From the NCBI GenBank assembly GCA_002825515.1, contig PJET01000015.1, positions 1 to 18,356 on the forward strand: 18,356 nt of DNA. The letters are read 5' to 3'. Below are positions 12,089 through 17,601 of the stretch, piece after piece (the first letter of the stretch is position 1; each line of letters begins with the position of its first letter). The notes under the pieces were generated by a model that saw only the letters and a list, made by a program, of their open reading frames with translations, searched no databases and was not told where the DNA came from. The position numbers and the translations under genes were made by a program. Source of the DNA: Candidatus Thorarchaeota archaeon MP11T_1. Lineage in GTDB: Archaea > Asgardarchaeota > Thorarchaeia > Thorarchaeales > Thorarchaeaceae.

Positions 12089-12093
12089 ATTTT

Positions 12094-12168
12094 GCGGGCG
12101 TAATTCAGTGGTAGAATGTCTGCTTGCCAAGCAGAATGTCATGGGTTCGAATCCCATCGTCCGCTCCA
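12094..12168 (+). tRNA. tRNA-Gly(GCC), CCA encoded
   Basis: Acceptor GCGGGCG/CGTCCGC, D-arm ATTC/GAAT, anticodon arm TCTGC/GCAGA with loop TTGCCAA (GCC at 12126-12128), T-arm ATGGG/CCCAT with loop TTCGAAT, discriminator T12165, then an encoded CCA (12166-12168). It reads GGC and GGU. The D-arm region is almost identical to tRNA-Gly(TCC) 70 bases upstream. Confidence 0.96.
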
Positions 12169-12231
12169 TTATTGATAACGTTCGGGGGAATGGGCATATT
12201 TTAGATCCTATCAGAGGGTTTTACTCGCCCT

Positions 12232-12474
12232 ATGGACAATAAAAGAGTCTCTAAAGCAGAAAATAATTTTGTCACTTTACTTAAAGAGGTTAGCGAATAT
12301 TGCTCAACCAAGGCTATTGCCATTCAATGCCTGGTACCTTCTAAAGCGGTGGAAGCCTGGCTGAAAGGCAAACTTCCACCTAAATCGATTATGCCAGTTC
12401 TTAACACAGCCTTACGGCATTTGCAGAGGTATCATGGGCAGTGGGAACCAGAGAAAACTCAAGAAAGTGATTAA
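12232..12474 (+). CDS. Small helical, possibly DNA-binding protein (80 aa)
   Basis: The protein is all-helical. Residues about 27-50 (TKAIAIQCLVPSKAVEAWLKGKLPPK) read like a helix-turn-helix in which the second helix ends with the W-x-x-G-K-x-x-P pattern seen in small regulators. The GAGGG at 12214-12218 is too far from ATG 12232 in linear sequence. It can pair with CCCT just before the start (AGGG 12215-12218 with CCCT 12228-12231), so initiation may depend on folding. The end overlaps the next gene by 41 bases. The function is suggested only by fold. Confidence 0.6.
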   Translation: MDNKRVSKAENNFVTLLKEVSEYCSTKAIAIQCLVPSKAVEAWLKGKLPPKSIMPVLNTALRHLQRYHGQWEPEKTQESD

Positions 12475-12643
12475 AGCTTGGCACGACTCACAAAATACTA
12501 ATTATTGGTTTATTGAACTCGAATGTGGTCATGTCCTTCACAGGCCAATACCTGAGCCGTTTTTACCCACTCAAAAAGCAGTTTGTGAATACTGTATAGA
12601 GAGTTCAGAACCCGATCACACTATACCGGAAAGTATAAAATGA
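12434..12643 (+). CDS. Small zinc-binding protein (69 aa)
   Basis: ATG 12434 has a GAGG site a few bases upstream, within the preceding gene. The protein has C31-G-H33, H36 and C51-EY-C54, a one-zinc arrangement (ELECGHVLHRPIP ... AVCEYC) seen in many short phage and bacterial proteins of unknown role. The N-terminus is basic (GNQRKLKKVIKAWH). It ends 17 bases before the structured leader of the Nudix gene. Confidence 0.7.
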   Translation: MGSGNQRKLKKVIKAWHDSQNTNYWFIELECGHVLHRPIPEPFLPTQKAVCEYCIESSEPDHTIPESIK

Positions 12644-12660
12644 AACCGCACAGTAACTAG

Positions 12661-12725
12661 TCCTCGTATGGTGGTTCAACTTCCTGCTGCCATATTGGGA
12701 CATTTGAAATATGAGGAGCAGGAAG
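12661..12725 (+). promoter_or_regulatory. Putative two-state leader RNA controlling the Nudix gene
   Basis: Two mutually exclusive helices can form. In the first, CTTCCTGCT (12680-12688) pairs perfectly with AGCAGGAAG (12717-12725), extended by CATATT/AATATG (12691-12696 with 12708-12713). This pairs part of the AGGAG site (12714-12718) and the bases up to ATG 12726. In the second, TCCTCGTAT (12661-12669) pairs with ATATGAGGA (12709-12717), eight Watson-Crick pairs and one G-T, which uses the same bases. Both forms affect the ribosome binding site, so RNA folding, a ligand or a protein could decide translation. Pairing is seen; switching is inferred. Confidence 0.55.
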
Positions 12726-13142
12726 ATGGATAGGTTATTTGAAATGGCCCGTAAGTACGCTACAGCTGCGACTCCGCTTAGAGAAGCGGTTTGCCTCCTT
12801 GCGCTGCAAGATAATCTCGTTCTTGCTGTTGCCCGTCGAGGAACGAAAAATCAATGGGGCTTGCCAGGAGGAAAAGTAGATCCCGGCGAAGATCATATTG
12901 ATGCCCTGATCCGTGAGGTTTGGGAAGAAGCTAAAATCAGTGTTGATAAAGATAAGTTAAAACCAGTCTTCGAACGTTTTGATCCGCCATTTCATGTTAC
13001 TACTTTCTTGTACGATGGCGCTATGAATGATATACCAGCACAAGGAGATGCTGGCCCGGCTGGTTGGGTCAGTTGGGATCAACTTCTTTCAGGGCCTTTT
13101 GGCGAATACAATGCACGATTGAAGAACAAATTGGGCCTGTGA
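12726..13142 (+). CDS. Nudix hydrolase (138 aa)
   Basis: The Nudix box is present at residues 49-71: G49-x5-E55-x7-R63-E64-V-W-E67-E68, with the metal-binding glutamates intact and the usual late glycine replaced by lysine. The preceding sequence (AVCLLALQDNLVLAVARRGTKNQWGLPGG) is the standard beta-strand lead-in. Such enzymes hydrolyse nucleoside diphosphates linked to another group, for example damaged dNTPs or RNA caps; the substrate is not predictable here. ATG 12726 is chosen over the in-frame ATG 12711 because AGGAG at 12714-12718 is correctly spaced. The leader can fold over this site. Confidence 0.88.
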   Translation: MDRLFEMARKYATAATPLREAVCLLALQDNLVLAVARRGTKNQWGLPGGKVDPGEDHIDALIREVWEEAKISVDKDKLKPVFERFDPPFHVTTFLYDGAMNDIPAQGDAGPAGWVSWDQLLSGPFGEYNARLKNKLGL

Positions 13143-13160
13143 ATATTACCGGATAGTATC

Positions 13161-13667
13161 ATGGATAACTATCTCGTAGATGGATTTCTGAAGGTCGCTG
13201 GTACAGGGTCTAAAACCGCGCAACAGAAGATGGATGATGAAGCTTGTAAGCTTATGTCGGTATACGTGGCTTTTACCAGAGCAATCTATCTTCTTCATCA
13301 AGAAAATCACTGGCAAGCCCAAGACTATGGTCACCATCTTCTGTTTCAAAGGCTTTATGAAGAAGCTTCAGAGGTTCAGGACGATGCCGCCGAGCGCACG
13401 ATGGGCCTGTGCGGAGAACTCTTGCTGGAAGGTGCAGAATCTGTTATAGCGAAGCGATTCGCAGCAAAAGCTCCAGGGCTTATTGAGTGTCTTGAATCAT
13501 CTCTTTTAATCGAGAAAGCTTTCCAAGAACTATGTATGGATACATATAAAACATTGAAGGAGAAAGATATGATGACACTGGGTCTTGATGACATGATTAT
13601 GTCACAAGCCGGCATTGGTGAAACTCATATTTATCTACTTCAACAAGCACTCAAGGGACTTGAGTAA
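13161..13667 (+). CDS. Dps/ferritin-like protein (168 aa)
   Basis: The protein is a four-helix-bundle candidate of Dps length. The helix-A element AIYLLHQENHWQAQDYGHH (residues 41-59) and the following RLYEEASEVQDDAAERTMGL (64-83) give H50 and the D74-x3-E78 pair, spaced like the ferroxidase ligands of Dps. H58 or H59 may complete the site. Dps proteins bind iron and protect DNA from oxidation; a phage copy could protect its own genome or host resources. A six-pair hairpin (GATAGT 13152-13157 with ACTATC 13168-13173) places the start codon in its loop. The ribosome binding site is weak. Confidence 0.72.
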   Translation: MDNYLVDGFLKVAGTGSKTAQQKMDDEACKLMSVYVAFTRAIYLLHQENHWQAQDYGHHLLFQRLYEEASEVQDDAAERTMGLCGELLLEGAESVIAKRFAAKAPGLIECLESSLLIEKAFQELCMDTYKTLKEKDMMTLGLDDMIMSQAGIGETHIYLLQQALKGLE

Positions 13668-13690
13668 AGGAGGTTGTTTCTATGACGTAA
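13668..13690 (+). promoter_or_regulatory. Strong ribosome binding site serving a two-codon mini-ORF
   Basis: AGGAGG (13668-13673) is ideally spaced from ATG 13682. That frame is only ATG-ACG-TAA (13682-13690). The start of the real downstream gene, ATG 13693, lies two bases after this stop and 19 bases from the SD, too far for normal use. The layout suggests reinitiation after a minimal ORF. Confidence 0.5.
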
Positions 13691-13692
13691 AT

Positions 13693-13926
13693 ATGCACAG
13701 AAACAACTATGTACCTACAATCATTGAAAAATCCGCACGTCGTGCAACCCGTATGGTTTGCGGCGGCGAGCGTTCTATGAGATACTACAAGAAGGCAGCT
13801 CACCGGGCTTACCGTCATCGGATGAACATACATTTGCATGACATTGCTGTCGGCAATGTTGATCCAGAGGAATATGATGATAGTGCTCCTTACAGTTGCC
13901 GATGCACTGCTTGGGATATTTGTTAA
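13693..13926 (+). CDS. Small basic cysteine-containing protein (77 aa)
   Basis: ATG 13693 is the first good start in this frame; the frame is open further upstream but there overlaps the ferritin-like gene. The protein is rich in Arg, His and Tyr (EKSARRATRMVCGGERSMRYYKKAAHRAYRHRMNIHLHD), followed by an acidic linker and a cysteine-containing end (SCRCTAWDIC). Nucleic-acid binding is plausible from charge. Its stop overlaps the next ATG as TAATG (13924-13928), implying coupled translation. Confidence 0.68.
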   Translation: MHRNNYVPTIIEKSARRATRMVCGGERSMRYYKKAAHRAYRHRMNIHLHDIAVGNVDPEEYDDSAPYSCRCTAWDIC

Positions 13927-14192
13927 TGACTGAAAATGGAAGGACAAGCCGAAAGCTGGCGAAGGCACCTGTCTCGAAAACAGGCGAACCGAAAGGTCTT
14001 GAGGGTTCGACCCCCTCTCCTTCCGCACAATTAATTGAACAGGGTAACTCTATCGGAGCAACTCACCTCATCATTGTGTGTAACGATCAAGAAACTTACC
14101 CCGTTTATGTCATGCCAGAGAATAATCTTCAGCGTATCTGTGAACGTCTAAAACCACAGATAATCCAGCAAATTATTTCTCTAAAAACTTAA
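13926..14192 (+). CDS. Small conserved-looking protein whose frame contains tRNA-Ser(CGA) (88 aa if ATG 13926)
   Basis: The frame opens at ATG 13926, overlapping the previous stop by one base (TAATG), and runs without a stop through the whole tRNA-Ser gene. It then continues into a well-formed segment (IGATHLIIVCNDQETYPVYVMPENNLQRICERLKPQ), which resembles short phage proteins with a THxIIVCD...YPVYV core. The part encoded by the tRNA (residues about 5-34) is probably not conserved. If the tRNA is processed out, the protein must start after 14025, where only ATT 14034 or ATC 14052 is available. The start is therefore uncertain. Confidence 0.5.
   Translation: MTENGRTSRKLAKAPVSKTGEPKGLEGSTPSPSAQLIEQGNSIGATHLIIVCNDQETYPVYVMPENNLQRICERLKPQIIQQIISLKT
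13938..14025 (+). tRNA. tRNA-Ser(CGA)
   Basis: The acceptor GGAAGGA/TCCTTCC is perfect. The D-stem is GCC/GGC, the anticodon arm CCTGT/ACAGG with loop CTCGAAA (CGA at 13975-13977). A long variable arm with ACC/GGT stem is typical of serine tRNAs. The T-arm is GAGGG/CCCTC with loop TTCGACC, and the discriminator is G14025, as in other serine tRNAs. CCA is not encoded (the next bases are CAC). It reads UCG. Confidence 0.94.
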
Positions 14193-14232
14193 TATTTTCA
14201 GTAACTTACTTGTGGTAGAAAGTGATGAAAAA

Positions 14233-14285
14233 ACCGTTCGGATCAGGTCATATTGTTATATGATCTAGTACGGTGTTGATGCCGT
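14233..14285 (+). other. Leader RNA with alternative hairpins upstream of the coiled-coil gene
   Basis: In the 152-base gap, AGGTCATAT (14245-14253) pairs with ATATGATCT (14258-14266) around a four-base loop (one G-T pair). ACGGT (14270-14274) can pair either back to ACCGT (14233-14237) or forward to GCCGT (14281-14285). No T run or tRNA features are present. The rest of the gap shows only a ribosome binding site (GAGAGG near 14334-14339). Confidence 0.4.
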
Positions 14286-14344
14286 AAATTTCGCCCTATC
14301 CATCGCTCTGTTTGAGCTTATTTTTCGGGGCAAGAGAGGTTAAC

Positions 14345-15346
14345 ATGGCAGCTAGAAAAGCAACAGTAAAGCGTAGTGCGCGCAAATCCGTAGACGATGT
14401 GACCGGTTCCGTGCTTAGTGCACAGCCTGAAGATGAAAAGACCAAGCAGGTCCGAACGGCACGTAAGGCTAAAGCAATAGCAGATTCAGCAGAGGTAACG
14501 ATTGAGAGAGTCACTCAAAGTCTTACCAAGGCTGGTTTGGATATCACTAAGACACTCAATGGTGTGAGAGATTTGTTTGAGAGCGAGATCTCTGCACTTG
14601 ACACCATCAAGGAAGCTATTGCGGCCAAGCAAGAAGAACTTGAAGAACTCTTTGATAAAGAGGTTATAGCTACATCATTGCGGGATCTTGTTCTTCAGTA
14701 TGAGACGCATAAGAACGAGTGGGATAAGAATATGGAAGAGACTCGGCAGTCCTGGTTGAGGGAACAAGCCGAGCATAGAGCGCAAGTTCAGGAGCGTGAT
14801 GAGCGTTTGCGAAGAGAGCGTGAACGCGAACAGGAAGAATACGAGTACAATCGTAACGTGACTCGTAGGAATGAGGAAGAGGCTTGGAAAGCCCAGTCAG
14901 CCCGTCGAGCACTTGAGCAGAAGCAAACCGAAGAGGCTCTAGAGAAGACCTGGAGAGAAAGAGAAGAAGCTCTCAAGAAGGCTGAAGCTGAGGTTAAAGC
15001 AGCGAAGGAGAAACTAGATAATTTCGATAATATAGTTCAAGCTGATGTCGATAAGCATGTGACCGTCTTGACTAGTCAGTTGAAGGATAAGTTCGATAAC
15101 GAAGCGAAGATTACTGAGCTTAAATTCGAGTCTGAAAGGAAACTCTTGGAACATGATAATCAGGTTTTGAAGAGTTTGGTGCAAAATAAAGAAACTGAAA
15201 TTGGGAAGCTCCGACTCGCATTGGATAAGAAGGATAGCGAGGTCAAGGAAGTGGCTGTGGCAGCAATGAATGCACAATCCGGTCAGAAGGCGCTAGACGC
15301 GGTACAACAGACCGTCCAGAGCCAGGGCTCGGGAAAAGGCCGTTGA
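14345..15346 (+). CDS. Long coiled-coil protein (333 aa)
   Basis: ATG 14345 follows GAGAGG at good spacing; the upstream extension to 14312 lacks a site. After a basic N-terminus (AARKATVKRSARKS), the protein is nearly all helical and highly charged, with long heptad-like stretches of Glu, Arg, Lys and Gln from about residue 85 to 230 (for example WLREQAEHRAQVQERDERLR and REREREQEEYEYNRN). A second coiled coil follows (about 240-300), then a Gly/Ser/Gln tail. No catalytic motif is present. It may be a scaffold or filament-like structural protein. It is the last gene before a strong terminator. Confidence 0.78.
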   Translation: MAARKATVKRSARKSVDDVTGSVLSAQPEDEKTKQVRTARKAKAIADSAEVTIERVTQSLTKAGLDITKTLNGVRDLFESEISALDTIKEAIAAKQEELEELFDKEVIATSLRDLVLQYETHKNEWDKNMEETRQSWLREQAEHRAQVQERDERLRREREREQEEYEYNRNVTRRNEEEAWKAQSARRALEQKQTEEALEKTWREREEALKKAEAEVKAAKEKLDNFDNIVQADVDKHVTVLTSQLKDKFDNEAKITELKFESERKLLEHDNQVLKSLVQNKETEIGKLRLALDKKDSEVKEVAVAAMNAQSGQKALDAVQQTVQSQGSGKGR

Positions 15347-15398
15347 CAAACCAGCTCCAATGAGCTAAGACGGTAATCGCACTATCAGCGTGCAACCA

Positions 15399-15450
15399 AC
15401 CGGGTTAGGTCAATAGGCTGCGGGGCCGAGTTGACTTAGCCCGGTTTTTT
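15399..15450 (+). terminator. Strong intrinsic terminator
   Basis: ACCGGGTTAGGTCAA (15399-15413) pairs with TTGACTTAGCCCGGT (15431-15445) in 15 base pairs including two G-T pairs, with a GC-rich 17-base loop. The stem is followed by a run of T (15445-15450). It ends the transcription unit of the coiled-coil gene. The 50 bases before it hold two small hairpins (AGCTC/GAGCT at 15353-15366 and GCAC/GTGC at 15379-15393) of unknown role. Confidence 0.9.
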
Positions 15451-15490
15451 ATTGTCGAGAACTCTACTTGGTCCGGCGTAATTTGTACTC

Positions 15491-15958
15491 ATGAAGTGCA
15501 AAAAGATCTATCTCGGACAAAAAATAACTCAGGATGACTGGGATTATGGGATTGGCAGTATTTATCTTGCAGGTTCTAGACATCCCACAGGAAAATCTTG
15601 GAGATTAGAAGCTATCAAGAAAATTGAGGACACTAATTCTCCAATTTGCTTACTCATTCCCGAAACCAAGGAACAGCTAAAAACTGGGTACAACAAATTT
15701 CAGCTTGCTAAAGAGTTTGAATGGCAGCGCATGGCAATGTCACTTGCTAGCGCTATAATGTTCTGGTATCCTGATGGAGTTTGTAGCCCTCAAAGTTATG
15801 TGGAATTCGGAGCGTGGCACAAAGTAGAGCGAATATTTTTGGGTAGAGAGCATGGTCACGAGTATCTTAATTGGCTTCTATTGACTGAACAAAAGCTGTA
15901 TCCAGCGGAAAATCTGGACCAATTGATAGAAATGGTAATTCACTGGTTGAGGGAATAG
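15491..15958 (+). CDS. Nucleoside 2-deoxyribosyltransferase-like protein (155 aa)
   Basis: Residues 24-28 (IYLAG) followed by W37-R38, then a PICLLIPE strand, E77-W78 within KEFEWQRMAMSLASAIMFWYP (75-94) and SYVEFGAWH (102-110), match the nucleoside 2-deoxyribosyltransferase-like fold. In that fold a conserved Glu and Asp/Glu act on the glycosidic bond. Such phage proteins take part in nucleotide salvage or in making modified bases, but many are uncharacterised. The gene starts 40 bases after the terminator; no clear promoter or strong ribosome binding site is visible in that gap. Confidence 0.68.
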   Translation: MKCKKIYLGQKITQDDWDYGIGSIYLAGSRHPTGKSWRLEAIKKIEDTNSPICLLIPETKEQLKTGYNKFQLAKEFEWQRMAMSLASAIMFWYPDGVCSPQSYVEFGAWHKVERIFLGREHGHEYLNWLLLTEQKLYPAENLDQLIEMVIHWLRE

Positions 15959-15972
15959 TTTAACATAGACGT

Positions 15973-16152
15973 ATGGATAAACGTCTAACTGAATTTGCCG
16001 AAACCTTTCACCGTCTTGCTACCCAGGACAAGACTGCCAAGACTATTGTGGGTGATGAAGCTATCAATAGATTGCGTTCAGCTGTTTTGGCAATTGAGAA
16101 AGAGTTAGGTATTACCGTAAATTCTCCAGATCAAGGAAGGTCTAACCGATAG
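15973..16152 (+). CDS. Small hypothetical protein (59 aa)
   Basis: A short frame from ATG 15973 to TAG 16150-16152 fills the space between two larger genes. The protein is helical and charged (DKRLTEFAETFHRLATQDKTAKTIVGDEAINRLRSAVLAIEKELGI) with a polar tail (NSPDQGRSNR). The end overlaps the convergent HNH gene by 11 bases, suggesting that the insertion of that gene touched its last codons. No ribosome binding site is clear. Function is unknown. Confidence 0.6.
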   Translation: MDKRLTEFAETFHRLATQDKTAKTIVGDEAINRLRSAVLAIEKELGITVNSPDQGRSNR

Positions 16153-16861
16153 CTGGCGACGAGCGTTTCAAAAACTTGTGAACAGCATTATCACTTACTC
16201 CAAGTTTCTTCCCGGTTCCAACATAACCATACTTATCAACCATCTTCCTTACATTTATAGGATTTGGCCATTTGATTTTGGTTGGTCGTTGTTTTGATTG
16301 TTTAGGTTTTGGGTTAGCTTTGCGATTTGTAATATGACAATCCCAACATAGTTTTCTATTCGCTCGGCCTTTAACCATAACAGAACTACAACCGGGGCAA
16401 GTTCTTTTTTCAGGTTTTATCTTAACATTCTTGCCACAAAAAGTACTAGTTTGACTGTGACAATTTGGACACATCAACCTTAGGTTTTCCAATCTATTAT
16501 CGTGCCGGTCCCCATTTTTGTGATCTAGTTGTAGGGTTAATGGTTTCCCTCGCCATTTACTCAGGCCACATTCATCGCATTTGTACTTAACCAATCCAGC
16601 ATTCAATAACCTATCTTTTAAATTGCCATTATTGGTGTATGTACTATTTTTGACCAGAATTTCGTTAAGACTATATTTTTGACTATTGCTATTTCCCAGC
16701 ATAAAACCAGTAAAATGTTTGATATCCAATCCTGCCGCTACAATTTCCCTTTTTATCAAATCTCTGTACCCTTTTCCGTCATTGTGTAACAATTCTCTTG
16801 CAACACCGGATATTGTTGTATTGTGAGCGACAGCTTTTTCAAGATCACTTCTAGAAAACAT
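16142..16861 (-). CDS. HNH homing endonuclease (239 aa)
   Basis: This is the only convincing reverse-strand gene. The HNH core is residues 108-139: L-T-L-Q-L-D-H-K-N-G (D113, H114), DNRLENLRLMCPNCHSQT (N122, N126, C131, C134, H135), with C95 and C98 completing a structural zinc site. Two more CxxC pairs (155/158, 172/175) form another ribbon, and the C-terminus (YGYVGTGKKLGVSDNAVHKFLKR) is a helix-turn-helix. The N-terminus (FSRSDLEKAVAHNTTISGVARELL) is also a DNA-binding element common in this family. ATG at 16861 is chosen because GGAGG stands at the right distance. The opposite orientation and AT-rich sequence indicate a mobile insertion beside tRNA-Ser(GGA). Confidence 0.9.
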   Translation of the reverse strand: MFSRSDLEKAVAHNTTISGVARELLHNDGKGYRDLIKREIVAAGLDIKHFTGFMLGNSNSQKYSLNEILVKNSTYTNNGNLKDRLLNAGLVKYKCDECGLSKWRGKPLTLQLDHKNGDRHDNRLENLRLMCPNCHSQTSTFCGKNVKIKPEKRTCPGCSSVMVKGRANRKLCWDCHITNRKANPKPKQSKQRPTKIKWPNPINVRKMVDKYGYVGTGKKLGVSDNAVHKFLKRSSPAIG

Positions 16862-16919
16862 CGAACCTCCAATATCTGATTGTGTCCAGTAACATACAGA
16901 CATATTGGTAGGTTCGGAT

Positions 16920-17005
16920 GGAGAGTAAACCGAATAGGATTTGGCTCTGCTTGGAAAGCAGATGGCAGTCAACGCTGTGTGGGTCGGGACCACTGCTCTC
17001 CGCCA
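16920..17005 (+). tRNA. tRNA-Ser(GGA), CCA overlapping an ATG
   Basis: Acceptor GGAGAGT/GCTCTCC, anticodon arm TCTGC/GCAGA with loop TTGGAAA (GGA at 16953-16955), a long variable arm, discriminator G17002 and encoded CCA (17003-17005). Size and discriminator are typical of serine. The T-arm is abnormal: loop GTCGGGA lacks U54 and A58, and its stem has one mismatch. The D-stem is only CCG/TGG. The last A of CCA is the first base of the next gene's ATG. It reads UCC and UCU, or may be decaying. Confidence 0.78.
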
Positions 17006-17556
17006 TGGACCTAGATAGAGATACTCTGAGGTCGAAAAAAGAGATAGAAAACCCGACCCCTAGCAAACGTGTAGCTATCATCAACGCGCGTACGGAGCGG
17101 CTTAAGCTTTGGGGTAGCATCGTAGGTATTATTGCTGCCATCGTCACATCTTCCTTAGCTTACTTCAAACCTGAAGAAGACGAAGGTGCACGAGATGTCT
17201 ATAAAGAACTCTCGGCAGCTGTAGGTAAAATCTCTGAAAACCAAGTTGAACTACATAAAGATGTAGCAGCTATGCGTGGCTATCTCAGAGGACGATACGC
17301 AGCTGAGAGGAGAGTTGTAGAAGAAATAAAACAAGAGGAAGAAAAACCCGCTCCAGTTGCTGCTCGACCACGACTAAGAGTAGGGGGAGGTCTTGGATTT
17401 GGAATTGGAGCTGGTGCCTCAAAACCCTCTGCTCCTTCATCTGGATCAGTAATTGTTATACCTGACGATTTACAGGAAGCAGCACCCCCTGTTGCCCAGG
17501 CTCAGGAACCTGCGCCTTACAAACCTCCGCCCGTAGATTCCGTTGTAAAGAAGTAG
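17005..17556 (+). CDS. Membrane-anchored coiled-coil and proline-rich protein (183 aa)
   Basis: The protein has a charged N-terminus, one hydrophobic segment at about residues 36-54 (WGSIVGIIAAIVTSSLAYF) and a coiled-coil region (DVYKELSAAVGKISENQVELHKDVAAMRGYLRG). Next come a glycine-rich patch (RVGGGLGFGIGAGAS) and a Pro/Ala-rich tail ending KPPPVDSVVKK. A single anchor with coiled coil and proline-rich periplasmic part is reminiscent of spanin-like or tail-associated membrane proteins, but this is only architecture. ATG 17005 shares its A with the tRNA CCA. The frame is also open upstream to ATG 16918, running through the tRNA, so an N-terminal extension cannot be excluded. Confidence 0.68.
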   Translation: MDLDRDTLRSKKEIENPTPSKRVAIINARTERLKLWGSIVGIIAAIVTSSLAYFKPEEDEGARDVYKELSAAVGKISENQVELHKDVAAMRGYLRGRYAAERRVVEEIKQEEEKPAPVAARPRLRVGGGLGFGIGAGASKPSAPSSGSVIVIPDDLQEAAPPVAQAQEPAPYKPPPVDSVVKK

Positions 17557-17585
17557 TTGACAGCTAGCCCTTGATTTGGTATTCT
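17557..17585 (+). promoter_or_regulatory. Sigma70-type promoter
   Basis: TTGACA (17557-17562) is a perfect -35 box, followed by 17 bases and TATTCT (17580-17585), a near-consensus -10. Transcription would start near 17592, inside the AGGAG ribosome binding site (17591-17595) of ATG 17602, giving an extremely short leader. Confidence 0.5.
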
Positions 17586-17601
17586 GCTCTAGGAGAAAAG
17601 T

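Noticed and set aside
12711..12725. Earlier ATG 12711 as Nudix start
   Set aside because: The AGGAG site is downstream of it and correctly spaced for ATG 12726.
13615..13692. Longer N-terminus for the 77-aa gene
   Set aside because: This part overlaps the end of the ferritin-like gene, and the strong SD lies downstream of the candidate start.
15343..15366. TTGACA at the end of the coiled-coil gene as a promoter
   Set aside because: No -10 at suitable distance (TAAGAC only) and it lies just before a terminator.
15350..15398. Possible extra tRNA before the terminator
   Set aside because: Two small hairpins resemble D and anticodon arms, but there is no acceptor stem or T-loop.
16918..17004. 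Upstream extension of the proline-rich membrane protein through tRNA-Ser(GGA)
   Set aside because: The frame is open from ATG 16918 but the encoded stretch is the tRNA gene. The extension is kept only as a possibility in the feature entry.
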